The notes under the pieces: model-generated
Told to the model about the DNA's origin: nothing
Databases searched by the model: none
The model's input: the letters and a program-made list of their open reading frames with translations, nothing else
Program-made: the position numbers and the translations under genes
Shown: positions 26,711 to 35,755 of the stretch, in pieces
How the letters are laid out: each line of letters opens with the position of its first letter
Numbering within the stretch: position 1 is the first letter of the stretch
Source of the DNA: Demequina globuliformis
Lineage (GTDB): Bacteria > Actinomycetota > Actinomycetes > Actinomycetales > Demequinaceae
Direction of reading: 5' to 3'
Assembly: GCF_000975155.1 (NCBI RefSeq)
Contig: NZ_BBRG01000001.1
Span: 541,999-605,998, forward strand
DNA: 64,000 nt

Positions 26711-29700
26711 CTACTCGGTGGCACCCTCCGTCAGCTCGATGATGCGGTCGTCAGCAGCGATCGCGTCGGCGATCGCCTGGTCAAGCGCATCCTGAGCCTC
26801 GCCGTAGGCAGCGAAGTCGCCCTCGGCCAACGCGGCCTCACCTTCGTCGATCGCCTGCTGAGCGGCAAGGAGCGACTCGTGCAGCTCCTGCTGGGCTTCG
26901 GCAAGGTCGCCAGTGAGCGGCGCCGAGGTGGTGCCGGTCGTGGGCTCAGCAGAGGGCTCCTCCGTAGAGGTCTCCGAGGGCTCTGGCGACGGCTCCGGCG
27001 TGGGATCGACCAAGCCAGTGTCGACATCGGCCTCATCCGTGATCTCACCGTCGTCCGTGATGGTCTCGGTGTCCTCCGGCGCCTCAGGGGCGGCACCCTC
27101 ACCGAAGATCTGGTCGAGCGCCTCCTGCAAGGTGTCAGCGAAGCCGACCTCGTCACCGAAGGACACGAAGACCTTGCGCAGCAGCGGAATCTGAGTGCCC
27201 TCGGACGCCTGGACGTACACCGGCTGCACGTACAGCAGGCCACCGCCGACCGGGAGCGTGAGCAGGTTGCCGTTCAGCACGTCCGTCTCACCCTGACGCA
27301 ACAGGTTCAGCGTGGTCTGCGCCTCAGAGTTCGAGTTGAAGTCGTTCTGCACCTGACCGGGGCCAGGGATGGTCGTGTCACGCGGTAGTTCGAGCAGCCT
27401 CAGCGTGCCGTAGTCCTCCGCAATCTCACCCGGGGTATCTCCGGTCTCGGAGTCAACCGCCAAGTATCCGGTGAGGATGTTGCGGTCGGTGTTACCACCG
27501 GGGATGTATGTCGTGTACAGCGAGAACGAGGGGTCGTCCTGGCCCGGCATCTGCAGCGTGAGGTAGTAAGGCGGCTGTAGCACCGAGTCGCCAGCGGTCG
27601 GGTCGGAGGGCGTCGCCCACTCATCCTGGCCCGAGTAGAAGGCCGAGGCGTCGGTCACGTGGTACCGCTGCAACTGCGCGCGCTGCACCTGGAAGTACTC
27701 CTCCGGGTAGCGCAGGTGACTCATGAGGTCGCCCGAGATCTCCTCGAGCGGCTTGAGCGCGGTCGGGAACACGTTGTTCCACGTCTGCAAGATGGGGTCC
27801 TCGGGATCCCACGCGTACAGCGTGACCGAGCCGTCATACGCGTCCACCACGGCCTTGACCGAGTTGGACATGTAGTTGAGCTGCGACGGCAGCGGGTTGG
27901 TGGACGAGCTCGCGAACAGCGAGGTCGAGTTCACGGGAGCCGAGTATGGGTAACGGTCGGTCGTCGTGTAACCGTCCACGATCCACACAATGCGGCCGTC
28001 GACCACTGCGGGGTACGCAGTCGAGTCCAGCTCGAGGTACGGGGCGACGCGGCCCACGCGCTCGAGCGGATCGCGGTGGTAGAGCACCTGCGACTCGGAG
28101 GTCACGCGGTCGGAGAACAGGATCTGAGACTCGCCGAACTTGATCGCGTACATCAGCTTCTCGAAGAACGAGCCGATTGCGGGTCCGCCCTCGCCGGAGT
28201 ACGTGGTGTTGACCTGGCCGTTGGCGGCATCGTCGTCCGGGTAGTCGAGCTCCCAGGGCTCGGTGCCCTCGGGAGCGCCAACGATCGAATAATCCGGCAC
28301 GGTCGTGCCGAAGTACACGCGCGGCTCATCGACCTCAAGGAGGCCCGTCGACGGGATACCGCCCTCGAAGAAGGACGGCTGCCCGTCCTGTGTGGTGCGG
28401 TTGCCGTAGGCCGCCGCCACACCGAAGCCGTGGGTGTACACGGTTGTGTCGTTGACCCAGGTGCGGTTCTCGTCCGACAGTCCGTCGAGGTCGAGTTCAC
28501 GCACCGCGATCACGGTGTCCTGGATCTCTCCGTCAATCCGGTACCGGTCAACAGCCAGGGTCTCGGGGAAGTTGTAGTACTGCTTGTTTTGCTGAAGCTG
28601 ACGGAACGCCGGGGAGACGATGTTCGGGTCAAGCAAGCGGATCTGCGCGGTCGTTTCCGCGTCCGCCCGCAGCGCCTCAGCGTCGGCCTCCGTGGCCGCC
28701 GCGTAGTCAGTCGTCTCGACGCCATCGATGTTGTACGCCGCTAGCGTGGCGTCGATGTTGCGTTGGATGTACTCGCGCTCGAGCTCCTGAGCATTGGGCT
28801 CAACGGAGAAGTTCTGCACGATCGCGGGGTACACGCCGCCAATCACCAGCGCGGACAGCACCATGAGCGCAACGCCGGTGGCGGGGATACGCCAGTCACC
28901 GCGCCAGATCACCGCGAGGAACAGCAGCCCGACCATCACCGCGACGCCGGCGAGGATGATCTTTGCCGGGAGGATCGCGTTGATGTCGGTGTAGCCGGCT
29001 CCGTAGAACCGCTCGCCCTGGGAGTTCAGTAGCGCGTACTGATCGAGCCAATAGTTCAGCGCGAGCCCGATCATCACCAGAAGGCCGGAAACTGCGAGCT
29101 GGATGCGCGCACCGCCCGAGGCGACGAAGGCGCGGCCGCCGCCGGCGATGCCGCCGTAGACCAGGTGGACAAAGGCCGCGAGCAGCGTGCACAGGATGGT
29201 GATGACCAGCCAGAAGCCGACCAGCGTCTGCAGCATGGGAAGCGTGAAGACGTAGAAGCCGACATCGAGCCCAAACTGCGGGTCAACGGTGCCGAACGGC
29301 TCGTGGTTCCACCAGGCGAGGAAGTCTTCCCACCTACTCGACATTGAGAAGCCGGCAATGATGCCAACGAAGATGGGCAGCGCGACCATCACCGCGCGCT
29401 CCAGTGGCTGGATCTGTTCGCGCAGCTGGTCGACCGGGCTGCGCCCAGCCGTCGCGAGGGGGCGTGCGCGCTTCGCGAGCCACAGCGCCAAGAAGACGGC
29501 GCCGCCAGCGATCAGGCCAAACGCGACGAACAGCACGGCGCGAACCGCCCACTGCGTCCAGAACACGGACTCAAAGCCGAGCTGCTGGTACCAGCGCACT
29601 TCTGTCCATACCTGGGCGAAGATCACGGTGGCGAGAAGGAAAATACCCACGGCAATGAGCGCCACGAGCAGCGGCGAGCGCTTGCGCGGTGGGGTGGCGA

Positions 29701-29749
29701 CCGGTCGCGTGGGACCTGGCCTGCCTGCGGGACGATCGGAGAAACTCAC
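26711..29749 (-). CDS. UPF0182 family membrane protein
   Basis: A 1012-residue protein. About seven membrane helices occupy residues ~25-330 (for example PLLVALIAVGIFLLATVIF and IPATGVALMVLSALVIGGVY), followed by a ~550-residue extracellular region and an acidic Ser/Thr/Pro/Glu-rich segment near 890-960 (PEAPEDTETITDDGEITDE). It then ends in an Ala/Glu-rich helical tail (EAQQELHESLLAAQQAIDEG). This matches UPF0182 (M. tuberculosis Rv3193c type), a conserved actinobacterial family of unknown function. GTG at 29749 has AAAGGA about 8 bases upstream. It follows the PDZ-Lon protease gene closely on the same strand, an arrangement conserved in the phylum. Confidence 0.93.
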   Translation of the reverse strand: MSFSDRPAGRPGPTRPVATPPRKRSPLLVALIAVGIFLLATVIFAQVWTEVRWYQQLGFESVFWTQWAVRAVLFVAFGLIAGGAVFLALWLAKRARPLATAGRSPVDQLREQIQPLERAVMVALPIFVGIIAGFSMSSRWEDFLAWWNHEPFGTVDPQFGLDVGFYVFTLPMLQTLVGFWLVITILCTLLAAFVHLVYGGIAGGGRAFVASGGARIQLAVSGLLVMIGLALNYWLDQYALLNSQGERFYGAGYTDINAILPAKIILAGVAVMVGLLFLAVIWRGDWRIPATGVALMVLSALVIGGVYPAIVQNFSVEPNAQELEREYIQRNIDATLAAYNIDGVETTDYAAATEADAEALRADAETTAQIRLLDPNIVSPAFRQLQQNKQYYNFPETLAVDRYRIDGEIQDTVIAVRELDLDGLSDENRTWVNDTTVYTHGFGVAAAYGNRTTQDGQPSFFEGGIPSTGLLEVDEPRVYFGTTVPDYSIVGAPEGTEPWELDYPDDDAANGQVNTTYSGEGGPAIGSFFEKLMYAIKFGESQILFSDRVTSESQVLYHRDPLERVGRVAPYLELDSTAYPAVVDGRIVWIVDGYTTTDRYPYSAPVNSTSLFASSSTNPLPSQLNYMSNSVKAVVDAYDGSVTLYAWDPEDPILQTWNNVFPTALKPLEEISGDLMSHLRYPEEYFQVQRAQLQRYHVTDASAFYSGQDEWATPSDPTAGDSVLQPPYYLTLQMPGQDDPSFSLYTTYIPGGNTDRNILTGYLAVDSETGDTPGEIAEDYGTLRLLELPRDTTIPGPGQVQNDFNSNSEAQTTLNLLRQGETDVLNGNLLTLPVGGGLLYVQPVYVQASEGTQIPLLRKVFVSFGDEVGFADTLQEALDQIFGEGAAPEAPEDTETITDDGEITDEADVDTGLVDPTPEPSPEPSETSTEEPSAEPTTGTTSAPLTGDLAEAQQELHESLLAAQQAIDEGEAALAEGDFAAYGEAQDALDQAIADAIAADDRIIELTEGATE

Positions 29750-29795
29750 AAAAGGGTCCTTTGGTTCACTACTTCGGAACTGGGGTCAAGAGTAG

Positions 29796-30896
29796 TCACG
29801 GTGCGGCACACGTGGCTAGCGCGGCGGTGTCGCCTGCGCCGATGGCCTGGATTGCATCGTAGGCCTGGTCCACGTTGTCGACCGCGAAAACCTCGAGCCC
29901 CTCCGGGACGTGATCGATGACCTCGTCACAGTTTTCGATGGGGGCGAGGAAGTAGTCGGCGCCAGCGTTGAGGGCGCCGTAAAGCTTCATGCGGATGCCG
30001 CCGATGGGGTGAACGTCGCCGTCGGCACTCAATGCGCCCGTGCCGGCAACGTGGGCACCGTTCAGTTCGTCTGTCTCGGTGAGCTTGTCGAGGATGCCGA
30101 GCGAGAACATCATGCCTGCGCTCGGTCCACCCACCTTGTCGATCTGGACCGTCACATCAATCGGCAGGTCGAACTGGGGGTCGATGTACAGGCCCATGAC
30201 GGCTCCACCGGAGCCGTTGTCGTTCAGCCCGAACGTCGCCTCTTGTGCCTGTCCGTCACGGGTGAAACCTACGGTGATGTCGTCGCCCGGCGCGTGGGCC
30301 GTCACGGCATCGGTCAGTTCCCCGAAGGTGTCGACGGCGGCACCGTCGACTGACGTAATGATGTCCCCCGCAAGGATGAGCCCGTCTGCCTGCGACGATC
30401 CATCCAGCCCGGCGACCTCAAGCGTCGCCGGGACAGGCTCACCCAAAACCTCCAGGGCTGCCACGGTGGCGGCCTCCTGCGAGGTCACCCACTCCACTTG
30501 CGACTGCTCGTCGAACTCTTCTTCCTGCTCAGGGTCGCCAAAGACGTTCTCCTCTGGCTGCACGTAGCGCTCGGGCGAGAGCCAGCCACGCAGCACGGGC
30601 CCCAACGTGAATAGCTCAGAGCTCGAGCGCGCAACCGACACAGTGGTCAACCGCAGCTCGCCGGAGGCGGGGTAGGTTGGGGCACCATCGATCTGCACCA
30701 ACGGGGTTCCGTCTTCGGTCTCGCCGAGGGTGTCGTACGTGGGTCCTGGGCCTCCGATGGCGAACTGCGCGGGCAGCACTGACAGCACAGCCATGAGCGC
30801 CGCGGCCACCAGGCCAGCGATGGACATCACCGTGTAACGGTGAGCGCCAATCTCATGCGGGTCAGCGGGCACCGTGTCTGTCTCGGTCAGAGGCAT
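29796..30896 (-). CDS. PDZ-domain Lon-like serine protease (YlbL type)
   Basis: A 366-residue membrane-anchored protease. It has a TM near residues 24-44 (SIAGLVAAALMAVLSVLPAQ), a PDZ domain (VAGLDGSSQADGLILAGDII onward) and a C-terminal Lon-type Ser-Lys dyad: the Ser in KVGGPSAGMMFSLGILDKL and the Lys in GGIRMKLYGALNAGAD. Relatives such as B. subtilis YlbL act on membrane or envelope proteins. ATG at 30896 is used; GTG at 30899 fits a leaderless start 6 bases after AATGAT. It is the Rv3194c-type neighbour of UPF0182. Confidence 0.92.
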   Translation of the reverse strand: MPLTETDTVPADPHEIGAHRYTVMSIAGLVAAALMAVLSVLPAQFAIGGPGPTYDTLGETEDGTPLVQIDGAPTYPASGELRLTTVSVARSSSELFTLGPVLRGWLSPERYVQPEENVFGDPEQEEEFDEQSQVEWVTSQEAATVAALEVLGEPVPATLEVAGLDGSSQADGLILAGDIITSVDGAAVDTFGELTDAVTAHAPGDDITVGFTRDGQAQEATFGLNDNGSGGAVMGLYIDPQFDLPIDVTVQIDKVGGPSAGMMFSLGILDKLTETDELNGAHVAGTGALSADGDVHPIGGIRMKLYGALNAGADYFLAPIENCDEVIDHVPEGLEVFAVDNVDQAYDAIQAIGAGDTAALATCAAP

Positions 30897-31008
30897 CACC
30901 GGACCATCATTGCTTATAGCGAACGATGCTCCCAACTCGCTTATGTGCGGGTTAGGTTGGTGGCGACGCAAGCGACCTGCGCCCGTCACCGACTTCAGGA
31001 GACTTTTC

Positions 31009-32466
31009 GTGAGCGACGACAACACCCCATGGATGCGCCTGCTGCGCGAACTGTTCGGTGACGACGCCGAGGCAGCGATGGAAGAACTGCAGCGCATGGG
31101 CATGGATCCCGATGCCCTGGCACAGGCTTCCGGCATGCTCGACAACCCCGCGATGATGGACCACGTCTTGGGCCAGATCCGATCCCTCGTGAATCAGTCG
31201 CAGGGTGAGGACGTGAACTGGACCCTTGCGCACGACGTCGCCCGAGGGGTCGCCGCACAAGGGGGTGACCCGACCGTCACAGAGTCCGTGGCTGTCAAGC
31301 ACCGCAATGCCATCTCGCGCGCCCAACTGTGGCTCGACGCCGCGACGGACTTCAACCCCACCGGGCGCGAGCCCAAGGTGTGGAGCCGCGCCGAATGGAT
31401 CGAAGGGACGCTTCCCACCTGGCAGGTCCTGACCGGTCCCGTGGCGATCTCGGTGTCCCAGGCGCTGGGCTCGATCCTCAAGGGCGCGCAAGAAGACGGC
31501 GCAATGTCCGCCATGCTGCCCGGCGGGGACGCCACCGGACTGGTCGGCTCGGTCAGCCCCACGGTGTGCGGAATGCACATGGGCCAGGTCGCCGGGCAGA
31601 TGGCGCGCGAGAGCTTTGGGTCCACTGACCTTGGCTTCCCGCTGCTCGCCGAGCCGCGCGTGGTCCTGGTGCCGAGCGTCATCAGCGGCTTCTCCCAAGA
31701 CCTCGACATTGACGAGGACGAGGTCCTCACCTTCGTGGCACTGCGTGAGGCCGCTCACGTGCGGCTCTTCTCTGCCGCGCCGTGGCTGCCCGGGCACCTC
31801 CACCACCTGATCGAACGCTATGCCGCCGGCATCAACATCGACATCGAGGCACTCGACGAGGCCGTGGGACAGATCGGCATGTCTGACCCAGAAAAGTTGC
31901 AAGAGGCGCTCACGCGAGGAATTTTCCAGCCGCGCCACTCGGAGGAGCAGGAGGTGACGCTGCAGTCCATCGAGACGCTGCTAGCGCTCATCGAAGGCTG
32001 GGTTGATGAGGTCACGCTGAGGGCAGCCGCACCTCACCTGCCCTCCGTTGGTGCCCTGAGCGAGATGCTCCGTCGCCGTCGCGCCGCCGGCGGGCCCGCT
32101 GAGGACGCCTTCTCTACCCTGCTGGGGCTGGAGTTGCGGCCGCGGCGTATGCGCGAAGCGACGGCGCTGTGGCGCGAACTGTCTATCCGTGCCGGCCACG
32201 ACGAGCGGGACCGGGTGTGGTCGCACCCCGACCTGCTGCCGTCGAGCGAGAATCTCGACGAGCCCAGCGCCTGGATTGACCGATGGCTCGCAGGGCCAGA
32301 TGCTGGCGACGACGTTGACCGCGAGCTTGAGGCTTTGCTCTCCGGCGCAACCGGCGGCGCGGGCGGGGCCGACAGCACCGCCGACAGCACCGCCGACAGC
32401 GCGGACACGACCCAGGAAGACGACGGCGACCCGAACGGGGACGCCGACCACGACGAACGGCGGTGA
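31009..32466 (+). CDS. DUF2342/zincin-like protein (putative zinc-dependent metalloprotease)
   Basis: A 485-residue soluble protein of the actinobacterial family often annotated zinc-dependent metalloprotease or F420 biosynthesis-associated protein. The region that should be HExxH reads ALREAAHVRLF: the catalytic Glu and second His are present but the first His is Arg, so zinc binding or peptidase activity is uncertain. The GTG start at 31009 has AGGAG 7 bases upstream; TAGGTT (30953-30958) is a possible -10. The C-terminal ~45 residues are low-complexity Asp/Thr/Ser/Gly (TADSTADSADTTQ) and probably disordered. It is divergent from the PDZ-Lon gene. Confidence 0.85.
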   Translation: MSDDNTPWMRLLRELFGDDAEAAMEELQRMGMDPDALAQASGMLDNPAMMDHVLGQIRSLVNQSQGEDVNWTLAHDVARGVAAQGGDPTVTESVAVKHRNAISRAQLWLDAATDFNPTGREPKVWSRAEWIEGTLPTWQVLTGPVAISVSQALGSILKGAQEDGAMSAMLPGGDATGLVGSVSPTVCGMHMGQVAGQMARESFGSTDLGFPLLAEPRVVLVPSVISGFSQDLDIDEDEVLTFVALREAAHVRLFSAAPWLPGHLHHLIERYAAGINIDIEALDEAVGQIGMSDPEKLQEALTRGIFQPRHSEEQEVTLQSIETLLALIEGWVDEVTLRAAAPHLPSVGALSEMLRRRRAAGGPAEDAFSTLLGLELRPRRMREATALWRELSIRAGHDERDRVWSHPDLLPSSENLDEPSAWIDRWLAGPDAGDDVDRELEALLSGATGGAGGADSTADSTADSADTTQEDDGDPNGDADHDERR

Positions 32467-32609
32467 CTTTGGCCGCCGTACGACACGGCGCAGGCGTGGG
32501 TTGAGCACAAAACGCTCCGTTCCCGTCTACGCTGTCTGATGATCGGCCCTCGTGGCCACCACGTGTGCGGCGTCCCGGCGCTGCGCGACACTAGAGAAGG
32601 AGAAGGCTG

Positions 32610-32768
32610 ATGGCCGACAAGTACCAGGGTGAGTTCTACTGCGTGAAGTGCAAGGACAAGCGCACCACTGAGGGTGACGTGGTTGTGTCCGAGAACGGCC
32701 GCCGTATGGCGAAGGCCGTGTGCCCCGAGTGCGGCACCAAGCTGAACCGTATCCTCGGCAAGGCGTAA
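32610..32768 (+). CDS. DUF5679 zinc-ribbon protein
   Basis: A 52-residue protein, too short for many gene finders. It has two CxxC pairs (FYCVKCKDKR and AVCPECGTKL) 24-25 residues apart, giving a zinc-ribbon-like fold with a Lys/Arg-rich surface. DUF5679 proteins are near-universal in actinobacteria beside the zincin-like gene; their role is unknown. The ATG has AAGGAG about 8 bases upstream, and a strong terminator follows 23 bases after the stop. Confidence 0.9.
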   Translation: MADKYQGEFYCVKCKDKRTTEGDVVVSENGRRMAKAVCPECGTKLNRILGKA

Positions 32769-32791
32769 CGCTTCATCGCTCAAGCGATACC

Positions 32792-32827
32792 ACGAAGGGC
32801 CGTCCCCGCATGGGGGCGGCCCTTCGT
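32792..32827 (+). terminator. intrinsic terminator after the DUF5679 gene
   Basis: A 16-bp stem (32792-32807 with 32812-32827), all Watson-Crick except one T-G pair, with a GCAT loop. The tail TCATTGTCGT is weakly T-rich. Confidence 0.9.
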
Positions 32828-32901
32828 CATTGTCGTGACGACTGCTCAACCGACGCTGTGGAAATCGGCTCCCTCGCGCGTCGACCTGCCACGCTCAATA
32901 C

Positions 32902-33714
32902 ATGCGGCTGTCCCCCGGTGTTCCCGTACTCGCCCTACCCAACGGCGCCATACGCGTGGGGCTCCATCACCCCGTCATTGTCGACTGCCCCAGCGACGCT
33001 GAGCGGAACTGGCTGGAACGCCTCGAAGGCAACACGGCTGGGGCCACGCCACCGGCGCTCGCCGCCCCGTCGACCGTGCCGACCCGGCTCACCGCAGCTG
33101 GCTTGACCGGCGTGCCCGTGGCACCAGCGCAGCCGACCATACGGGTGCGAGGGCCCCGGATCGTCAGCGTGACTATTGCCGAGATTCTCGCGAGGACGGG
33201 GCTTGAGGCGACCGCCACGACGCTGCGCGGCGAACAGCATCCTCACGCGCGCTCCACGGTGACCTACGGGCGCCACGATCAATCCAGCGGCTCGCTGGCG
33301 CGCCACGCACACGCGGACGTCGAGGTTCTGGTGACGTTCGCCAGCCCGTCAGCACTCACCGTGGATCTCTTGGCCGCCGACCAACCGCACGTACTTGTGC
33401 TCGCGGATGACGCGGGGGTGACAGTGGGGCCCGTCGTCATTCCAGGGGCCACGGCCTGCGCGACGTGTGTGGGGCTGTACCGGTCAGACGCCGACCCCAC
33501 CTGGCCGTGGGTCGCACTTCAATGCGAGGGCCGCGTGCCGCATGTGGGCACCGATCTGCTTGCAGACGTCGCAGGCGCGGTGGCCCGCCTCGCTCGCATC
33601 GCAACCGACCCGAGCGCCGCACGCGAGGCACCGGTGTGGCGGGTTGAACGCGGTAGTCTCACGAGCGTCGAAGCCCCGACCCCCCACCCTGATTGCGCGT
33701 GCTCGCATTGCTAG
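32902..33714 (+). CDS. TOMM/ThiF-like E1-related protein (orphan)
   Basis: A 270-residue protein resembling the ThiF-like partner proteins of azole-peptide (TOMM) cyclodehydratases. The characteristic block is VGPVVIPGATACATCVGLYRSDADPTWPWVALQ, shown here only as the key pieces VGPVVIPG, CATC near 182-186 and DADPTWP. Together with the C-terminal CACSHC this gives the Cys set of a structural zinc site. No ATP-binding GxGxxG is visible. There is no YcaO, dehydrogenase or precursor-peptide gene nearby, and similar orphans sit at this place (between the DUF5679 gene and uvrD2) in other actinobacteria as far as I recall, so the function is probably not peptide modification. ATG at 32902 is 6 bases after CACGCT, a weak leaderless -10. 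Confidence 0.75.
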   Translation: MRLSPGVPVLALPNGAIRVGLHHPVIVDCPSDAERNWLERLEGNTAGATPPALAAPSTVPTRLTAAGLTGVPVAPAQPTIRVRGPRIVSVTIAEILARTGLEATATTLRGEQHPHARSTVTYGRHDQSSGSLARHAHADVEVLVTFASPSALTVDLLAADQPHVLVLADDAGVTVGPVVIPGATACATCVGLYRSDADPTWPWVALQCEGRVPHVGTDLLADVAGAVARLARIATDPSAAREAPVWRVERGSLTSVEAPTPHPDCACSHC

Positions 33715-33757
33715 CCCGGGCACATGGGACAGGCACCAGAGGCTCTCGCGTGCCGCG

Positions 33758-35740
33758 CTAGTGCTCCGCGACGACTTCCAAGATCTGCAGACCGTATGCC
33801 TCGAGCTTGGATGAGCCGATGCCGTGCACGCCCGCAAGTTCCCCCAGCGTGCCGGGCCGCGTTCGCGCGATCTCAGCCATGGTGGTGTCAACGATCACCG
33901 TGAACGCGGGCTTGGACGCCGCCTTCGCGATTGCCGCTCGCCACGCCTTCAACGACTCGTACAAGCGCAGATCTTCAGGGCCAAGGTCCGCGAGCGTGTC
34001 CTTCGTGGACCGGCGTGGCTTGCGTGCAGGCATGCCGTCTGGCCACACGTGTTCGAGGAACCGCGTGCGCTTGCGCGTGGCACGGCCGCCCGCCTTGCGT
34101 GCCCGGGCAAAGCTGAGGTGCAGGTGTTCGCGCGCGCGGGTGATGGCGACGTACAGCAGCCGCCGCTCCTCCTCGATGGCCTCGGTGGTTTCCGCCATCG
34201 ACACGGGCATGAGGCCTTCGGAGCAGCCCGCAATGAAGACGGCGTCCCACTCCAGGCCCTTGGCGGCGTGCATGGTGGTCAGCGTCACGCCCTCCACGGT
34301 GGGCGCGTGCTGGGCCTGCGCACGCTCCACGAGGTGCTCGACGAATTCACGCATGCTCGCGCCACCGCCCGCATCCGCATCGAAGTCATCGGCGAGCTGG
34401 ACCAGTGACTGGAGCGACTCCCAGCGCTCGCGCACGGCGCCACGGGCGGAAGGAGCCTCTTCAGCCCAGCCCGTTCCGGACAATGCCTCCCGGACCTGCA
34501 CACCAAGCGCGTCCTCGGACGGGGCCACGGCCGCGCCCCGCAGCAAGACCATCGCCTTGCGCACCTCTTCACGGTCGAAGAACCGTTGGCCACCGCGCAC
34601 CAGGTAACCAATCCCCCGTTCCGCGAGCGCCTCTTCGATGGCTTCCGACTGGCTGTTCACGCGGTACAACACGGCGATCTCCGAGGCGGGTACGCCTGCT
34701 GACAGCAGCCGATCGATGCGGTCGGCGATTCCAGCCGACTCCGCGGGCTCATCCTCGTAGGCAGTGAAGATTGGCTCGGGGCCGTGCGGGCGCTGAGCGA
34801 TCAGTTCCACGCCCGCCTGGCCCGCGCCACGCTTTGACATCAAGCCGTTGGCGAGCTTCACCACCTGTGGCGTAGAGCGGTAATCCCTCACCAGGCGGAC
34901 CACGGTGGCGTTGTCGTAGGTGCGCGTGAAACCCAAGAGGTGCTGGGGAGACGCTCCTGCGAACGAGTAGATGGTCTGCGCGGGGTCTCCCACGACGCAC
35001 AACTCGCTGCGTCCTCCCATCCACTGTTCGAGCAGGAACTGCTGCAGTGGTGAGACGTCTTGATACTCATCCACGACAAAGTGTCGGTACTGACGGCGAA
35101 TCTGGTCGCCCACCTCGACATGCCGGCCGATGATGTCGGCGAGCAACAGCAGTATGTCCTCGAAGTCCAGCACCACGGCGTCCGTCTTCGCGTCCTCGTA
35201 CGCGCGCATCACGTCCGCCATCACTGTCGCCTCCACCCCCGCGGGAGTGGGGCGACCTTCCTTCGCGATCACCGTGGCGTAGTCGTCCGGGGACACCAAT
35301 GCGACCTTCGCCCACTCAATCTCGCTCGCGAGGTCGCGCACCGTGAGCCGGTCAGGCCGCAGCCCCGCGTGACGCGCGGCGCGCCCGACCAGGGGCGCCT
35401 TCTGCTCGACGAGCTGGGGCATTTGCCCGCCCACCACCTGGGGCCAGAAGTAACTCAACTGACGCAACGCGGCGGCGTGAAAGGTGCGGGCCTGTACGCC
35501 GCTGACTCCCAGGCCCTTCAGCCGTTGCCGCATCTCCCCCGCAGCGCGCGCCGTGAAGGTCACCGCAAGCACTGACTGAGGGTTGTATGCCCCCACTCGC
35601 GCGCCGTAGGCAATCCGGTGAGTGATGGCGCGGGTCTTGCCCGTTCCCGCTCCGGCGAGCACGCACACAGGGCCATGGAGCGCCGTGGCAACCTCGCGCT
35701 GTTCGGGGTCAAGGGCGTCGAGGATCTCTTCTGCTGACAT
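33758..35740 (-). CDS. uvrD2: ATP-dependent DNA helicase UvrD2 (SF1A, HRDC domain)
   Basis: A 660-residue 3'-5' helicase. Walker A is AGAGTGKT near 29-36, motif II DEYQDVSPLQ, motif III GDPAQTIYSFAGA, motif V TMHAAKGLEWDAV and motif VI YVAITRAREHL. The last ~85 residues form an HRDC domain (LYESLKAWRAAIAKAASKP, LGELAGVHGIGSSKLEAYG), which with a linker defines the UvrD2 branch essential in mycobacteria. The segment between (KRTRFLEHVWPDG) lacks the four-Cys motif seen in some UvrD2 proteins. It starts 15 bases after the nudC stop, so the two are an operon. The whiB7 gene that commonly borders uvrD2 is absent. Confidence 0.95.
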   Translation of the reverse strand: MSAEEILDALDPEQREVATALHGPVCVLAGAGTGKTRAITHRIAYGARVGAYNPQSVLAVTFTARAAGEMRQRLKGLGVSGVQARTFHAAALRQLSYFWPQVVGGQMPQLVEQKAPLVGRAARHAGLRPDRLTVRDLASEIEWAKVALVSPDDYATVIAKEGRPTPAGVEATVMADVMRAYEDAKTDAVVLDFEDILLLLADIIGRHVEVGDQIRRQYRHFVVDEYQDVSPLQQFLLEQWMGGRSELCVVGDPAQTIYSFAGASPQHLLGFTRTYDNATVVRLVRDYRSTPQVVKLANGLMSKRGAGQAGVELIAQRPHGPEPIFTAYEDEPAESAGIADRIDRLLSAGVPASEIAVLYRVNSQSEAIEEALAERGIGYLVRGGQRFFDREEVRKAMVLLRGAAVAPSEDALGVQVREALSGTGWAEEAPSARGAVRERWESLQSLVQLADDFDADAGGGASMREFVEHLVERAQAQHAPTVEGVTLTTMHAAKGLEWDAVFIAGCSEGLMPVSMAETTEAIEEERRLLYVAITRAREHLHLSFARARKAGGRATRKRTRFLEHVWPDGMPARKPRRSTKDTLADLGPEDLRLYESLKAWRAAIAKAASKPAFTVIVDTTMAEIARTRPGTLGELAGVHGIGSSKLEAYGLQILEVVAEH

Positions 35741-35755
35741 CAGGCCACCAGGATG

